From NCBI RefSeq assembly GCF_033568475.1, contig NC_133122.1, positions 182,547,449 through 182,611,448 on the forward strand: DNA of 64,000 bases, in the 5' to 3' direction. A model generated the notes under the pieces. It did no database searches, was not told where the DNA came from, and saw only the letters and a program-made list of their open reading frames with translations. Source of the DNA: Henckelia pumila (taxonomy: Eukaryota; Streptophyta; Magnoliopsida; Lamiales; Gesneriaceae). Made by a program: the position numbers and the translations under genes. This document shows positions 46,866 to 59,510 of this stretch, in pieces (position 1 is the first letter of the stretch; each line of letters starts with the position of its first letter).

Positions 46866-49800
46866 TGTAGCGTCTAAAATCTAATCTACTAAATCACATG
46901 CATTAAATTAAATAAATATTATGAATACTATTTCTAAGTTTAATTGATTTAAATTTTTTAATTGATTTATTTGTTATTAAAATGTTTATTCATTTATCTA
47001 AATGATTTTATTGTACAACTTATTATCTTTAATGATTTTTTAGGGTCTAAGCTTGCTTATTTAAATAATTTTAATAATTTTACAGCTTATTTATTTAAAA
47101 TAACTTAAGTTTATCGGTTAGTTATTTAAATTTAAATTATTTTAAATGTCTAGATTATTTATTTAAATACTTTTGATTGCCCAATTTGTTTTAAAAAGAT
47201 TTTTAATTCCGCTGATGTATTTATTTAAATGACTTTTAAACGTTCATCTAGTTTATTTAAATTATTTTAATCGCTTCATTTATTATTTAAATATTTTATT
47301 ATCGTTGTGACTCAAAACGTTTAATTATTTATTTAAAAGAATTCTTGAGTTTTTAAGTTCAGTGGTTCCGGGCCCAACGCGAAGAGACTGTGAATTCTTG
47401 GCGGTAACCTTTATTTTCACAGAATTGGAATTTATGAAAAAGTGAGGAAAATAGATAAAAATTCCATTTTAAAGATTTTTCGGGTGATCATAATTATTTT
47501 ACAACATTTTAGAGTTAATCTTAAAAATTTTCAAACTTGGCGTTTTAAAGCTCGGGGCAAGTGAGAATTAAATTATTTAGTTCAATTTGACTCTTCAAAC
47601 ATAGGGATTTTAAATAGATTGCTATAAATAGTGAAAGAGTTGTAATATTTGTAGAAGCACTTTTATAAATAAAGTAGCAGCTTTATTAAATCTTACACTA
47701 ACAACTACAATACACACACATATACATACACACTTTTAAATGTTCCTATCCCTAAAACAAAATAGAATTAAAACCCTAGCGCCCCCCTCCCTCCCTCCCC
47801 CCCAAAACACCTCTTAGCCGCCTCCTTCACCTCTCTCACCTCAAAACCATCGGTCTATTCTCCTTCAAGCTAGCTGTCGCCGCCTCCGTCCACCACCTTT
47901 ACCGGCCGGAGCTCGGGCCTAGGAACGTTAAGGAAGCTCTCTTCCTCGTCAAACCTACTTTCCAGCTCGTTTTTCTTGGGTTGGTTAGATCTAAGGCAAG
48001 TATAAAGTTTTCTTTTGACCACCAGGCAAAGATATATTGTTGTATGCATTGTTCTTCTTGTTATTTTGATTTTTCTCTAAATTTCAAGCTAGGGTTTTGG
48101 GTTTTATTCGAAATTCAGTAGGTTTTATTGCTTTAGTTCGAAAATGTCATGTATATTTGGCGTTGGAATGAGTTATGTGTTGTATTTGAGTTGAAACTTG
48201 GAAGAGTTATGCATTAAATTTCGAAAAAATGGAATTTATGCATCGTTGAAGTGTTTTTCAATTAAAATCAGTAGGGACATGCTGAGATTTCGAAATGTCT
48301 GTGTGTTTATGATGTTAAAATGAGCTTTGATGTGTGTGTTGAATGATTCATGCAAGGGCTTGTCCAATCCGAAATTTTCAGCTTGTGTCTCATTGTGTTT
48401 TTGGCTCATTTCTGAATTTTGATGCATTGGTGATTAGAGGATGCCCTAGATATGTGTTTACACTTGTTTTTGTTGTGTTTCAATGATGAATTGATGTCGG
48501 ATGTGTTGGATTTGAAGGCTGATTTTAGAGGTGCAATGTGCGTAGGGAGTTGAACTTGAATTGATGGTGCATCGGTTTGAGTTAGGTTGGAAAGGGAAGC
48601 CACTGGCCTAGGCTAGTTCGTGGGCTGGGGGTGAGTCGAGTGATGTTCCATGGTGTCATGTAGTGTGGCCTTAGGCTGGTGGTGAAGTAAAGGTAAGATA
48701 GGAATGATTGGTGTTAAGTTGAGTTCGTGCATATTTTCTAGCATCGCAGTAGAGCTGTGGGTGTATCATATAGGATGGATGGTTCGGGAGACTAGGGTTG
48801 GGGGGTGCTCTGGTCCTAGGTAGATTCTAGGATGTGAGGGTTGTGTCGGTCAATTTGGAATTGTTTTGAATAAGGGATGGTCAAGTTAAGGACAATTTAG
48901 CATCGAGTGGTCGGTGCAGAAATTTTATGGGTTTAAGGGCTGTCCTAGTGCCGAGGATTAGGGGCTGCTTCAATTGTTCTGGACAGGGGGTGGTCTAGCC
49001 ATAGTTCAATTTTAGGATGTGGTGAACGTGTCGGTTCGATTTGGGAGCCATTCGGTTACGTTTTGGATATTTTAAGAATGAATTAAATCAAGCTGGTTGT
49101 GCAGATTTTGTTGAGCGTAGTTGCTGCCCGGAAATCCATTTTGTTCGGGCTGCTCTGGTTGGCATGGGAGGTTAAGGACTGATCCTTAAGTTATTTTAGA
49201 GTGTGTAGAATATGTCAGTTCAAGAAAAAGTCATTCTGGTTGATGAAAGGTCGAGTTATGGGTTTTTCGGTTGGAATGCTCGATGTAAGTCGGGATTGAG
49301 GGATAAGGGAGTTGTGGTTGGATAGCTTAGCCTAGGGGCATCCACTTAATCATCCTTTTTCCTTGATTTAAAGCATGTTTTCCTCCTCTAAAGTTGTATA
49401 TTCGAGTGCGTTGCTTCCAAATTTTGAGTTGAGTAAAGTTTTAAACAAGTTGAGAAAATACCTTTGCGTTTTTGATTCAAGTGAAGGTTTGTGTTGATGT
49501 TGAATAAAGTAAAAGTTTGAAGTTGATAAAAAGGTAAAATTTTTGAATTAGGAGAGTTGATTGTGAGTCTGTGACAATAGACGTGTAATGTCGGTTGGAT
49601 GATACCTCAACTCACTTGCCAAATCAGACGTATAGTGTGCTGCCGGGAGACATCTCGGCTCCCTTACCAACTACAGGGGCATTGTGGCGCCGGGAGAAAT
49701 CTCGATGTCCATCCCAAGAAGGGAAATATGGGGCCAGGAGAAATCTCGGTGTCCTTTCCATAGAGGGACAATGTGGTGTCGGGAGAAATCTCGGTGTCCT

Positions 49801-50589
49801 TGCCGGCATAGTACTATAGTCATTGATCGATCAAAACAAAGAGGGTCACAATCGAGGATCTAAATTCACAGAAGAAAGTTAAAGTTAAAGTTAATGTTTA
49901 TGAAAGTTCATGTTTAAAGACATGCGGAAAGTTAAAGTTCAAGTGCGAGTAAAATTAAAGTTTCAAGCATGAGTTTGAGTTAAAGTTAAGTGAGTTAATT
50001 GCATGCGGTTTCATTAAAGTTCTAAGTCTCATCTACATTTAATTTCAAGCATTTTTTCGAGGAAAAGTTTCAAAATATTTTGAGTACAAATATTTTAAAA
50101 TATTGTGCATGTATTATGTATCATTCGTTACTCCATGCTTTATACTTGTTGAGTCTTTAAGCTCACTACTTTGCTTGGTGCAGGTTATACCTTCATTGAG
50201 ATCGAGAAACATGACTCTTGAGTGGAATGCAATGCGGGATTGGCACATCCCTCCGACCTATGCTAGTCTTTCGCAGATGTTATTTAAACGTAAATATTTT
50301 GATATAATTTATTTTGTATATTTATTGGATGTAAATTTAAGAACTTCTAGATCAATTTTATTGGCAAGTTAAACATTTGTTTGTTAAATTTTGGTAATCG
50401 CAAACCTTGAACTGTTTCCATTTTAAATTCTCGCTCGTTTCCTTGTTTAGTCTTTTGCCTCGTTTAGTTCAGTCTTTTGTGTGCTAGTTGAGACAGGTGG
50501 TTTGTAAATGTTTTAAAAAAGTCATGCCGATTTTTTTTGAAAAATCCCGTATTATTTTACTATTTTTTTATATTAGAGGTTTGAGGGTC
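46866..50589 (+). repeat. Long LTR-like block (Tekay-like), plus orientation
   Basis: The block begins TGTAGCGTCTAAAATC at the point where it interrupts the Athila LTR end. A TATA box (TTATAAATAAAG) near 47668 is followed by a CT-rich leader with AAACCCTAGCG (about 47771-47781) and no long reading frame. This fits a long chromovirus LTR. The end is not fixed, since the solo LTR at 50590 lies directly next to it. No protein was recognised in 3.7 kb. Confidence 0.45.
49640..49802 (+). repeat. Minisatellite of GGGAGAAATCTCGGTGTCC
   Basis: Four imperfect units occur, each carrying (CC)GGGAGA(A/C)ATCTCG and (T/C)GTCC. The unit includes the dyad GAGAAATCTC. Spacing between units is about 40-55 bp. 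Confidence 0.85.
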
Positions 50590-52704
50590 TGTGAGGACCT
50601 CGGTTCTAGACATCTAATCAAGAATAAATCATACAATCAATGACAGAGAGTCAAGGGATTAATCAAGAATTTTTTTTTAAAAGAATGCACGGACCCCATG
50701 CACCCTCCGTGCCCGGGTTCGTGCATTAAGCTGTAGCCCAAGCTCAAAGACTACAAATACATGGACCCCATGCACACCTCCGTGCCTGGGTCCGTGCACA
50801 AAATGCACAAAAACTCAACTCTCTACCTCGACCAATGTTCACACGGACCCATGCATGGAGGCATGTCTGTGGTCCGTGCATGAACAAATTTCAACCTTTA
50901 CAAAATGCGAAGGTACACGGACCCCTCACGGACGCATGCACGGGGTCCGTGCCCTATAAATTTTCTGAAAAATAAAACACAGGCAACAGAACATGCAATC
51001 CCAATCCAACCTCAAAATCCTCAAATCTCAAAATACAACATGCATTTCATCAACAATCTAATATGATACAAACAAGTTCCACAATACAAATATCGGCTTC
51101 TAAACCAAGTTCTCACTTCTATCATTCCCAACTCGATCTAGTCATGCTGCCTCTGACTCGAACCTGCTCCTCCTGTTTCCAAGTGCACATATAAAACAAG
51201 ACAACAATCGGATAACTCCGGTGAGAATATAATTCCCAGCAAAAGAGACATAACAAGTAAATCCACGTAATATATCAATTCATGATATACGTAACAACAA
51301 GACAAGCAATTCAAGTAGTATACCAACCACCTGAAATATCAACAACTCAATTCGAAATGCAATAAAATGCAATGCATGTCTTTAAAACAAGATTATCGAC
51401 TCGGATAATCAAAGAATCTGGTTTCTTATTTTGGGATCCCGAGGTCAAGATATCACAACAACTCACCGACTCTCCCGATCGAGGTGGATGATGCATATCT
51501 CAATCCTCTAGACTCTGGAGCAACTATAAGGAGCCTCGGGCTAATGGAGTAACTTGATGACCAATGCCACTCGATTATAGTTTCTAAAACGTCTAATTAA
51601 GACTGAGCAACTCGGCCCTTTTAAATCAATCGTTCTGGCTCAGTATGAATGCAAATAAAATCATAATACATTCAAGTAATTCAACTCAATGCATTTAATC
51701 AATCATAACAAGTAATCGTGCATGTATGTGATTTAGGGACTCGAGAATCAGTCTAAACTCGAGTATTCATCCTTTTTCGATTTGATGTCGTCTATTACCT
51801 TTTCTTCGATTCGATGCAGTTTCAATCTGGACAAGATACAAGAACGAGAATTCTAATCAAAATTCCATTCAATCGTAATTCAATGATTAAGGTAAACTCA
51901 TTACCAATTCTCGATCAACTCTTCGACGATTCGGATTCCACGAACTCTGAACTCAACAATCTTTAACCAAATCTGTACGGAGATACAAAAGAGCTCAATA
52001 TCAACAATCCAATTCAAATCAAGCCCAAAAACTCAATCAAACTCCTAAATTCTGAAATCTCAAATCGACGGCATAACAGCTATAAAACGGCCAACCGAAA
52101 AACCACAGACATCAATATATCGATCCAATTCGAATTCTAACACCAATAATCCATCAAAACAATTCAAATCCAATAACATCTTAAAAACCCCTATTACGAA
52201 TTTGCTTCCAAAAATCATAACAAATCCAAACGACATTCTTTTCCCGATCCGACTTCGAATATACGATCTATGCTAGCTCAAGAACAACATATCTGAAAGT
52301 CATTCGATTCCAATAACATCCCAAAAATGAACTATAGTTGATCGAAGAAAAACTTACGATACAACGGAGCTCTCGCAGCCGTGATCGCAAATATACAATA
52401 AAATCTGAAATCTACCGGACGAATCGAACAAACCGAGAAATTTAAAGGCTTCAAACTCACGTTTTGTAGAGAAATGGAGGAAGAAGGCGTTGGAGAAGAA
52501 GGAGTAGGAAGAAGAGAAGACTAGTCAAAGCAAATAAGGCCAAGTGATATATAATAATCACTTTTTGCACTTTGGCCCTCGAATTCTTCAAACATTGCAA
52601 AACAGCCACTGATCAATTATCAATTAAACCCGAGACTTTCCTAATCTCTGATTATAAATATTAATCTCACATGATCTCGATAAGACTAATTTTGGTGCGT
52701 TACA
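50590..52704 (-). repeat. Probable solo LTR (chromovirus type)
   Basis: On the minus strand it starts TGTAACGCACC (52704) and ends GAGGTCCTCACA (50590). The flanks GGGTC (50585-50589) and TGGTC (52705-52709) match at 4 of 5, suggesting a target duplication. A TATA-like TATATATCAC is at about 52543-52552. No internal region, primer site or purine tract is present. Length is 2115 bp. Confidence 0.6.
50686..50952. repeat. Four GCACGGACCC...GGGTCCGTGC dyads
   Basis: Dyad units start near 50686, 50758, 50840 and 50914, with arms GCACGGACCC and GGGTCCGTGC and centres of 15-20 bases. The GGACCC cores lie 72, 82 and 74 bp apart. Confidence 0.9.
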
Positions 52705-52710
52705 TGGTCG

Positions 52711-53985
52711 TTTCAATATATCTATAAATTAAGCTCTAATAAATCGCAAGTGCACGAGTCAAGTAATAATATAGTGTACGTGAGTACGAGCATCGATCCA
52801 CAGAGATTGATTTAAGACAAAATTACCTCAAGTATTATTCTTTAGTTAATTAAGATGAGATGGAAAATAAATTAACAAACTAAAATAAAAGGATGAAACA
52901 CATGAAAAATGAATAAATTAAATTCAGAAATAAATAAACGATTGTTAGGATCTTGGTTCACCACCCCTTAATCTCCTCTAATGATTTAATTTCAATTCTC
53001 AAGTCATGTTTTTGACGGAATTCTCTAAGCTATCAATATACTATGTCGAGCTATATTAATCTAATTAATAAAGTGCAATAACCAAGTGTCCTTGTGTTAT
53101 TTAATAATTGCAATTGCATTAGCGAACCACGGAATCCTCTAGCTTTCGACCTATTGGACTATGACTATCAACATGTACCCAACCTCATATGTCTATGTAA
53201 GTTGTAGATCCATGGATTATATTACTCTATCATGTTATAAAATCTCCTTTCGACATCAATTATAACATATAAAATCACTTCGAAGTTGATCAATCTCCAA
53301 AGTTGCAATAAACACAATAATATAATCAAGAATGCATAAAAACCAAATTCAATATTCAAAAAGAATTCAAAACAAAGTTTTGGGGGTAGGATCCCCTAAA
53401 CCTCAACAAATAAGAAAAGAGAAAACTAGCGTTTGCGGTTCTTGAGTCCTTGTCTTCTCCCTCTTCGTTCCTTGATGGCCGCCTCCTTTGTATGCATCTC
53501 AAGTCCTGATGTGTGTCTTTTTTTTCTTTTTATATGTCCTTGAAAGCCCATCAAACAAAGCTCGTAAAATTGAGATTTTAAAATCCCGAAATCTGTTTTT
53601 TTCCCTTCCGTCCGCGTCGTGCCTAGGCGCCTAGGCATCCAATTTCTCTTCCCAGGGCGCGGGTGTGCCCTAGTCCAGCGCAGGGCTGCTGCACCTACTT
53701 TCTCTACGGCGCAGCTACGCCCTCCCAGGGAGCAGGGGCTCCCTGGGTTCCGCCTAGGCGGTAATAAATTCCGCCTAGGCGGAAGTAGTTCTGTCCCGGT
53801 CTTTAAATTATGCTTTTTCGAGCTCTGATTTCCGTCCTTTTCCTACAAGAAGTCTTAAATATATGAGTAGAGACCATAAAGCTCAAAAACTAGAATTTCG
53901 GACATAAATATGGAATACTAAAAAATCTATGCCGATAATATACCAAATATTGTAATAATTTTCATGAAAATTCCTACTTCTATCA
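52711..53985 (-). repeat. Athila-like 3' LTR (empty-site copy)
   Basis: The minus strand begins TGATAGAAGTAGG at 53985, next to a purine tract, and is homologous to 10902-12440 without the Helitron. The inner end stops about 40 bp short of the expected LTR end. A TATA-like ACATATAAAAAG lies near 53530 and GC-rich palindromes at 53615-53790. Confidence 0.85.
53615..53790. repeat. GC-rich palindrome cluster
   Basis: It contains GCCTAGGCGCCTAGGC (perfect 16-bp palindrome), CCAGGGCGCGGGTGTGCCCT, GGCGCAGCTACGCC, CCCAGGGAGCAGGGGCTCCC and two CCGCCTAGGCGG, about 20-35 bp apart. It lies 80-250 bp upstream of the LTR TATA box. The sister LTR has a shorter version at 11430-11500. Confidence 0.9.
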
Positions 53986-54225
53986 ATCCCTCCATACTAA
54001 CATTTTGATCTCCCTCGAGCAAAATAGATTATAAGCTAAAGTGTAAGAAAATAAAATTCATGCACAATACACTTTCCTCTGTTAATTCAATGTGTTCATA
54101 GCACCCCTTAAGATTTCGCACATTATACCCTTAAAAAGATAGTGACAGGTGTGTGTGACATTGGTCATAGTGTTGTGTGCTTCATGCAAATCCAGTCGTC
54201 CTAGATGACTCAAGAAACATGTCGA
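53986..54225 (-). other. Athila 3' end: purine tract, stem-loop and tail
   Basis: On the minus strand GTTAGTATGGAGGGAT touches the LTR. A 22-nt stem-loop is at 54003-54024 with loop AGGG. The remaining sequence is non-coding 3' region, cut off near 54225. Confidence 0.7.
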
Positions 54226-55075
54226 TTGCAGTGACCCAACCTGGATCCACTACTAATCAGAGGTTAAAGCTTAAATAAGTATGCAATGAACATTAATCAG
54301 AGATAAATTGCGAAACTTAATTAAATAATAGACCGGAAGAATACAATCGGTGAATAAATTCCAATAATACAAACCTATTGAAAATAATTCGATAACCTAG
54401 CTACTACTCCAGCAGCTCTTGCTTGGTAACCATCGAATCCCAAATCTGGGTACACACCTGTAACTGTCCCGTCGAATGGGGTGTCCAGAAACACAGAAAA
54501 TACTGAACGTGAGAGCAAAAGCTCAATACGCTAGTACGGGTAAGCATACAAACATGATGCTTGCAAATGAATATATGAGTATCATACTGGGAATCAAATC
54601 CTGCTTAGTCTGGGCGCTATGATATGTAGCACGTTGGGCCGTCGCATTAGGAAGTGGCTCCCATACCATAAACCGTGGACATATTCATGTCCAAAATTAT
54701 GATTCCCATCAATACATGTAATGGGGCTGAGCAACCCCTATACTGGGTAAGCCAATAATGCAGGCTAAATCAAGATGTATGCACGTGCAACATAACATAT
54801 CAAAGCAGTAACATGCAATCATGACACATAAATGCAACACATAAGCATGCGTACCTGCTAGCAATCTCAGTCAATACTTACGTACCTTACTAAGGCAGTT
54901 CTGAAAGCATCCATCTAGGTTCCAAGCCTACCATCCAGCACTACAATTCAAAATACCCATGCATCATCGATTATGCTCTAAAAGCCTTAACTAAGCTATT
55001 ACATACTCCCTAATATTTTTAAGGAAGTCGGACCATACCTGCGTCCGTCGTCGGCCCGCTGATGGTGATGACCAC
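54226..55075. repeat. Fragment of the 26.3-kb chromovirus LTR family
   Basis: It matches 26278-27170 in several blocks, such as CACATAAATGCAACACATAAGC, TACTCCCTAATA and GTACCT. It is interrupted by the LTR that starts at 55076. Confidence 0.6.
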
Positions 55076-56428
55076 TGAACGCTTAAAATTCGATTTAAAA
55101 ATAATACTGACAAGCGTAGTAGGTCAAGTAATAGTAAGTGGACAGAGAGTCCAGATGTCGAACCCACAGGGACTGATTTATGGATTACCAGAATATGATT
55201 ATTTAAACTTAATCTAGACTAAACAATAAAAGAGTGATTTGATAAATTCAACTAGCACTTAAATTATTAATAAAATAAATTAAATTAATAACGCAACAAG
55301 AAATTGGTTATGAAATTCAATAACGAGAGAGTCAATCAAGGACACACGCAGGTACCGAACAAATCATGCAAACAAGTGGTAGATCTATGATCCAAATTTA
55401 ATCTTAAATCACGGTGAATTATCCTATCTTGTTTAACAGTCTATGTCTAGACTTTGTTAAACCTATTCAAGTATTGACGGATTAATTAATAATTTTAATT
55501 TCTAATCAACCGTGAATGCATTCAATATTTGTGATAATTCAGTTTTCACCTAAAACCGCATACTGAAACCGAATACTATTTTTAGTCGGTTTAACCATAT
55601 GTAAATTATTGGGGTGATTGAAATCAATTCCTAATTGTTCGACTCAGAATCAACTAACATGCAAGCAAATAATTGGCCAAATCATTCACAAGACAAATTA
55701 TAAATCCAATAATCAATAATTTTGATAGAAATCTAAAAATCCCAAATCAATATCCACTTGTTCAAAAAAAAAAAAATCTATTTGGCTCAATCTCGTGGCC
55801 TTAATCGAATAAAAACGGCTACTCCATAAACGTAATCATGATTCAAACAAAGTTTTCAATCATGAACTAAAAATAAAAAAAGAAAGGAAGAAAAATTGAG
55901 TATGAAGCCTTCAATCCCGAGCCATAGCCGCCTCCTCTGTCTCGTTCTGATGCGATCTCTCCCCCTAATCACGTTCTGACTCTCCTATTTATATGTCTTT
56001 GAAAGCCCAAGAAATAAAGCCAAAAAATTTAAGAGTTTTAATTTACGAAATCTTTAATTTTTTCTGATTCTGCGATCGCGCTCGAGCGGCAAGAAGTTGC
56101 GCTCGAGCGCGATGCCTTCTGCCCCATTCTGAATGATTCAAGGTTTCTAGCTCGAGCTGCAGAAAGTTGCGCTCAAGCGAGAAACTTCTGACAATTTCTC
56201 TTTTTTTTCCACCGAGCTCGCTCGAGCGGCAAGAAGTTGCACTCGAGCGAGATATCTTATGTCCGAAATTTCTTCAAAATTATGAATTCCTACAAAAAAA
56301 AAAACAAAGGAGAGTGAAATGCATACGCATGAAATAAAACACATAAAAACAAACATAAAGCAATATGAACACATGCAAAATAAACATAAAAAATAACACC
56401 AAAATATGCACACAAAATGCAGTTATCA
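55076..56428 (-). repeat. Athila-type 3' LTR with a 70-bp dyad array
   Basis: On the minus strand it starts TGATAACTGCATTTTG at 56428, beside a purine tract, and ends GCGTTCA at 55076. A TATA box (minus TATAAATA) is at 55986-55993. Upstream lie three dyads at 56075-56253. The internal region survives only to about 56568. Confidence 0.75.
56075..56253. repeat. Three CTCGAGCGGCAAGAAGTTGC dyads, 70-bp period
   Basis: The cores start at 56081, 56151 and 56221, exactly 70 bp apart each time. Each unit folds as GCTCGAGCGGCAA / TTGCGCTCGAGC with a GAAG-type centre. Sequence between units is not conserved to the same degree. Confidence 0.93.
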
Positions 56429-56568
56429 ATTCCCCCATACTTGAATCTTGCTCGCCCTCGAGCAAGACAAACAATGCAACAAACAACAACCAACAAAGTA
56501 GAAAAAATTCATGGGAATTAACAACCTCAGAGAAGTTTCATATTAACTTAAAAACACCCTCAACTCTT
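56429..56568 (-). other. Purine tract and stem-loop of the 55-kb element
   Basis: The minus strand reads AAGTATGGGGGAAT next to the LTR. A 9-bp stem with loop AGGG lies at 56446-56467. The element is cut by a plus-strand LTR near 56569. Confidence 0.75.
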
Positions 56569-57837
56569 GATGTGGTGATATTTTCCTTTGTTTATTTAAG
56601 TTAATTTGTATGATTAGGAGAGTTTGATTTGATTAAATTCATTTTATAGTTCCTAATCATTAGTTGTGGTTTGATGTAGGAAAGTATGAGTTTTGAGCAC
56701 AAGAAAAGAAAAGAAAGAATGAAGAGCCAAGAAGAATGAATAAGTAGAGCTGCTGCTCTAGGAGAGAGAATCTGAGGCAGAAAGTTCGCGCGCGAGCGGG
56801 AATTTTTGCTCGCTAGAGCGCAACGGGAAATTCGGGAAAATATCTTTTAAAAAGGAAATTTTCTTGTAAAGGACTCTAGACCTTAATTATCATCTAGAAC
56901 TCAAAAATTACTATTTTTGGACGACTGAAGATGGAGAATACTCTTGGCGGCTAGGTTTTTCTTCTTTATTCTTAGATTTAATTTCTTTCTTAAATTTTTC
57001 TAGAGAATTCATGTATTTTAGTGGCTAAGTTTTAATTCTTGGTTGAGAAAGACGAATCCTTGAAGTTTTATTTATCTCGAGAGATTCTGATTTACATTGT
57101 TTGATTTTTAATTGAGTATCAAGAGTTGTTCAGATTTATTTATTATGCTTGTGTGTTTGATTATTAGCTTGATCACCTAATGATTTTTTCATACAATCTA
57201 AAGCTAAATTAGATATCAAATCCGTAATTGTTTGATCCATCTAATTTGTGAAGCAACTATGATTAATAATTTCCGCTTGTGAATTTGTTAATTCGTAGGA
57301 ATAAAGATTGACTAGATTAAATACAACCGCTTGTGTTTGTGTTATCTAGATTTATCAATTTCACTAGTTTGAATGCTATCTTGGATTTAAATCTAAATCT
57401 CTTGTATTTTGGTTAATTCATTGGTAAGGGTTAATTTAGAACGCTTGTGTCTAATTAACTAAGATTAAGGTGAGATAGAATTAAATTTTCAAAGATGAAT
57501 ATTCAATGTGAATTAATTATTTTTAGAGAATTGATGACCGAGTGAATAACTTCAAGGGCGTAGTCGACCGATACCAATGCTTGTTTTAATTGATTGTTTC
57601 GTTATAATTTTAATCTTGCATGCTAGTTAATAAAATTTATTTTAATTTGATTTTAATTATTAGTAGTTAATTTCAGATTCAAAAACCTCTTTTTATTTAT
57701 CTTTAGTATTTTTTTAGAACACAATAAATTCCACCTTCCTCGTGGGAATGATCCCTACTCTCGCTAGTACATGTTTATTTAGTTGAACTGAGTTGAGAGT
57801 TAATTTGGGTATGATACGACTAAGCGCTACTAAATTT
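56569..57837 (+). repeat. 5' LTR of a plus-strand Athila/Tat element
   Basis: The start near TGATGTGGTGAT is approximate; the end lies just before the primer site at 57838. One GC-rich dyad (GCGCGCGAGCGGG / TGCTCGCTAGAGCGC) is at about 56787-56822. The region has no coding content. The conserved late-LTR words ATGATCCCTACTC occur near 57748. Confidence 0.6.
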
Positions 57838-57855
57838 TGGCACCGCTGCCGGGGA
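57838..57855 (+). other. tRNA-Asp-like primer binding site
   Basis: TGGCACCGCTGCCGGGGA differs by two bases from the tRNA-Asp complement. It sits at the LTR end on the plus strand. Confidence 0.85.
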
Positions 57856-57928
57856 AGGCGTTTAATATATTTGTGTTTTGTTTTTGTTTTATTTCTATTC
57901 TTTCTCCCAGTGCTTCTCTAGTTTGTTA

Positions 57929-58062
57929 ATGCTTGCAGGTGAATCTTCAGAAGAAAAAGAATTTTCCTACGATCCGGAGATAGAGAGAGCATTCCATAGA
58001 AGAAAGAGGGAAGCTCGAACGAAAAGATCTGAAGAAGAAGAAGAAGAAGAAGTTTCGAAGAG
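57929..58062 (+). pseudogene. Athila-type Gag N-terminus, cut by an LTR
   Basis: From ATG at 57929 the frame reads MLAGESSEEKEFSYDPEIER then AFHRRKREARTKRSEEEEEE. The DPEIER-TFHRR type start is common in Athila Gag. At 58063 the minus-strand LTR begins, so the gene is broken after about 44 codons. Confidence 0.75.
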
Positions 58063-59510
58063 TGATCGAGCAAATACTACCACGAAAAATCAACGTAAAT
58101 ATATCTATCAATTAAGCTCGAATAAATCGCAAGTGCACGATTCAAGTTATAATATAATGTACTGAGTACAAGTATCGTCCTCAGGGACTAACGAAAATAA
58201 TTTGTCTTTTCAATTTTTAACTACACAAAGTATCGAAAAAGTGATTTGTGAATTAACTAACATCTAAAATTAAAACTCAATATAAATAAACTTAAATTTC
58301 ACAACCAAGCCAACAAATCTCAGAGTGAAGAATAACAATTCAAAATGATTTTGTTGGAATTTTGGTTCACCTTTTCCCTAATTGAACTGGACGATTGGAA
58401 CTTAATTTATCCTTATAAATTTAACAGAAGTTCCTATAACATTGACACTCTCTCTCGAGGCGATGCCAAACTAATCAAAGCAGTGAAGTAATTAAATCTC
58501 TCTAATTATTTATCACGACTGATTGCTTTGCGTTCTATGAATTCTACAACTTTCAACCTGGTGGTCTATGGCTATCAACATGTACTAAATACCATATCTC
58601 TATGCATATTTTAAGTCCATGGATTATATCATTCGTCCTAATTATAAACCTATCTCTCGACAGCAATTCATAATTTACGAATCTATGTTAAAGGTAGCTA
58701 ATCATCAACATAGAAAGAAAAACATGATAAAATCAATTATAAACATAAATCAATTCCCAATACATCCGGTGATTCAATCACACTACAGTGTTTCGGGATT
58801 AGGATCCCCTCGATTTCAACAAAATAATAGTTTAGCTACTAGAATTCATTACAAAAATTCAATCTCCAAGATGTTCAACATAAAAATTTAGAAGAAGAAG
58901 AAAAGGAAAAACTCCCAACGGAGAAGAGAAATCTCCAACGTTCAGCCGCCGGTAGTCTTCTGATATGCGTCCCGTGTAACCCTAAAAAACTAAAGAAATA
59001 ATTGTATTTATAGTTTCCCAGAATCCTCTCCGAAATAAACTCTCAAAATAATAAAAAAATAAAAACTGCGCGACGCGCTCGAGCGGTAGAAATTGGCCGC
59101 TCGGGCGCCTCGAAACTCCTTGCACTACTGTCTCAAAAATACGTGACCGCGCCCGCGCGGTAGAATATGGCCGCTCGAGCGCCTCCTAAAGTTCCAACCT
59201 ACTGTTTTCCTCAACCGTGTATGCGCCCGCGCGGTAGATATTGGCCGCCCGCGCGCCCTTCTTCTTTTCCAGAATTTTGCCTTTCTTCTTGTTCTATCTG
59301 CATGGCCTCTACTGTGCATCACCTTCCCACCAAGTATCGGCATTTCTTGGTGATTTCCTGCCATAAAATAGATAAACCATAGGAGTGAATACGAACATAA
59401 TAAAACAATATAAAGAACAAGAATGGAAAAGAACGGACAATAAGTAAACGAAACGAAAACAAAACAAACACAAAACAAGCAATAAAAACACATAAAAACG
59501 ACTCCTATCA
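58063..59510 (-). repeat. 3' LTR of the minus-strand Athila element
   Basis: On the minus strand it begins TGATAGGAGTCG (59510) and ends TTTGCTCGATCA (58063), 1448 bp. A TATA box (minus CTATAAATAC) is at 59004-59013, with a three-unit dyad array at 59075-59256 just upstream. It lies within the Gag of the element at 57838. The 5' LTR is outside the window. Confidence 0.92.
59075..59256. repeat. Three 34-bp dyads with an exact 74-bp period
   Basis: Units at 59075-59108, 59149-59182 and 59223-59256 follow the pattern GCGCNCGNGCGG, TAGAAATTGG-like centre, CCGCNCGNGCGC. Starts are 74 bp apart twice. The 40-bp spacers share only part of their sequence (CTACTGT). Confidence 0.95.

Noticed and set aside
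57878-58165. Continuous 95-residue frame as one protein
   Set aside because: It crosses the LTR boundary at 58063; the last third is LTR sequence and not part of Gag.
59075-59256. CRISPR-like array of equal repeats and spacers
   Set aside because: Three dyads with a fixed period resemble one at first sight, but this is a plant LTR; the spacers are partly alike, no cas genes exist, and there are only three units.
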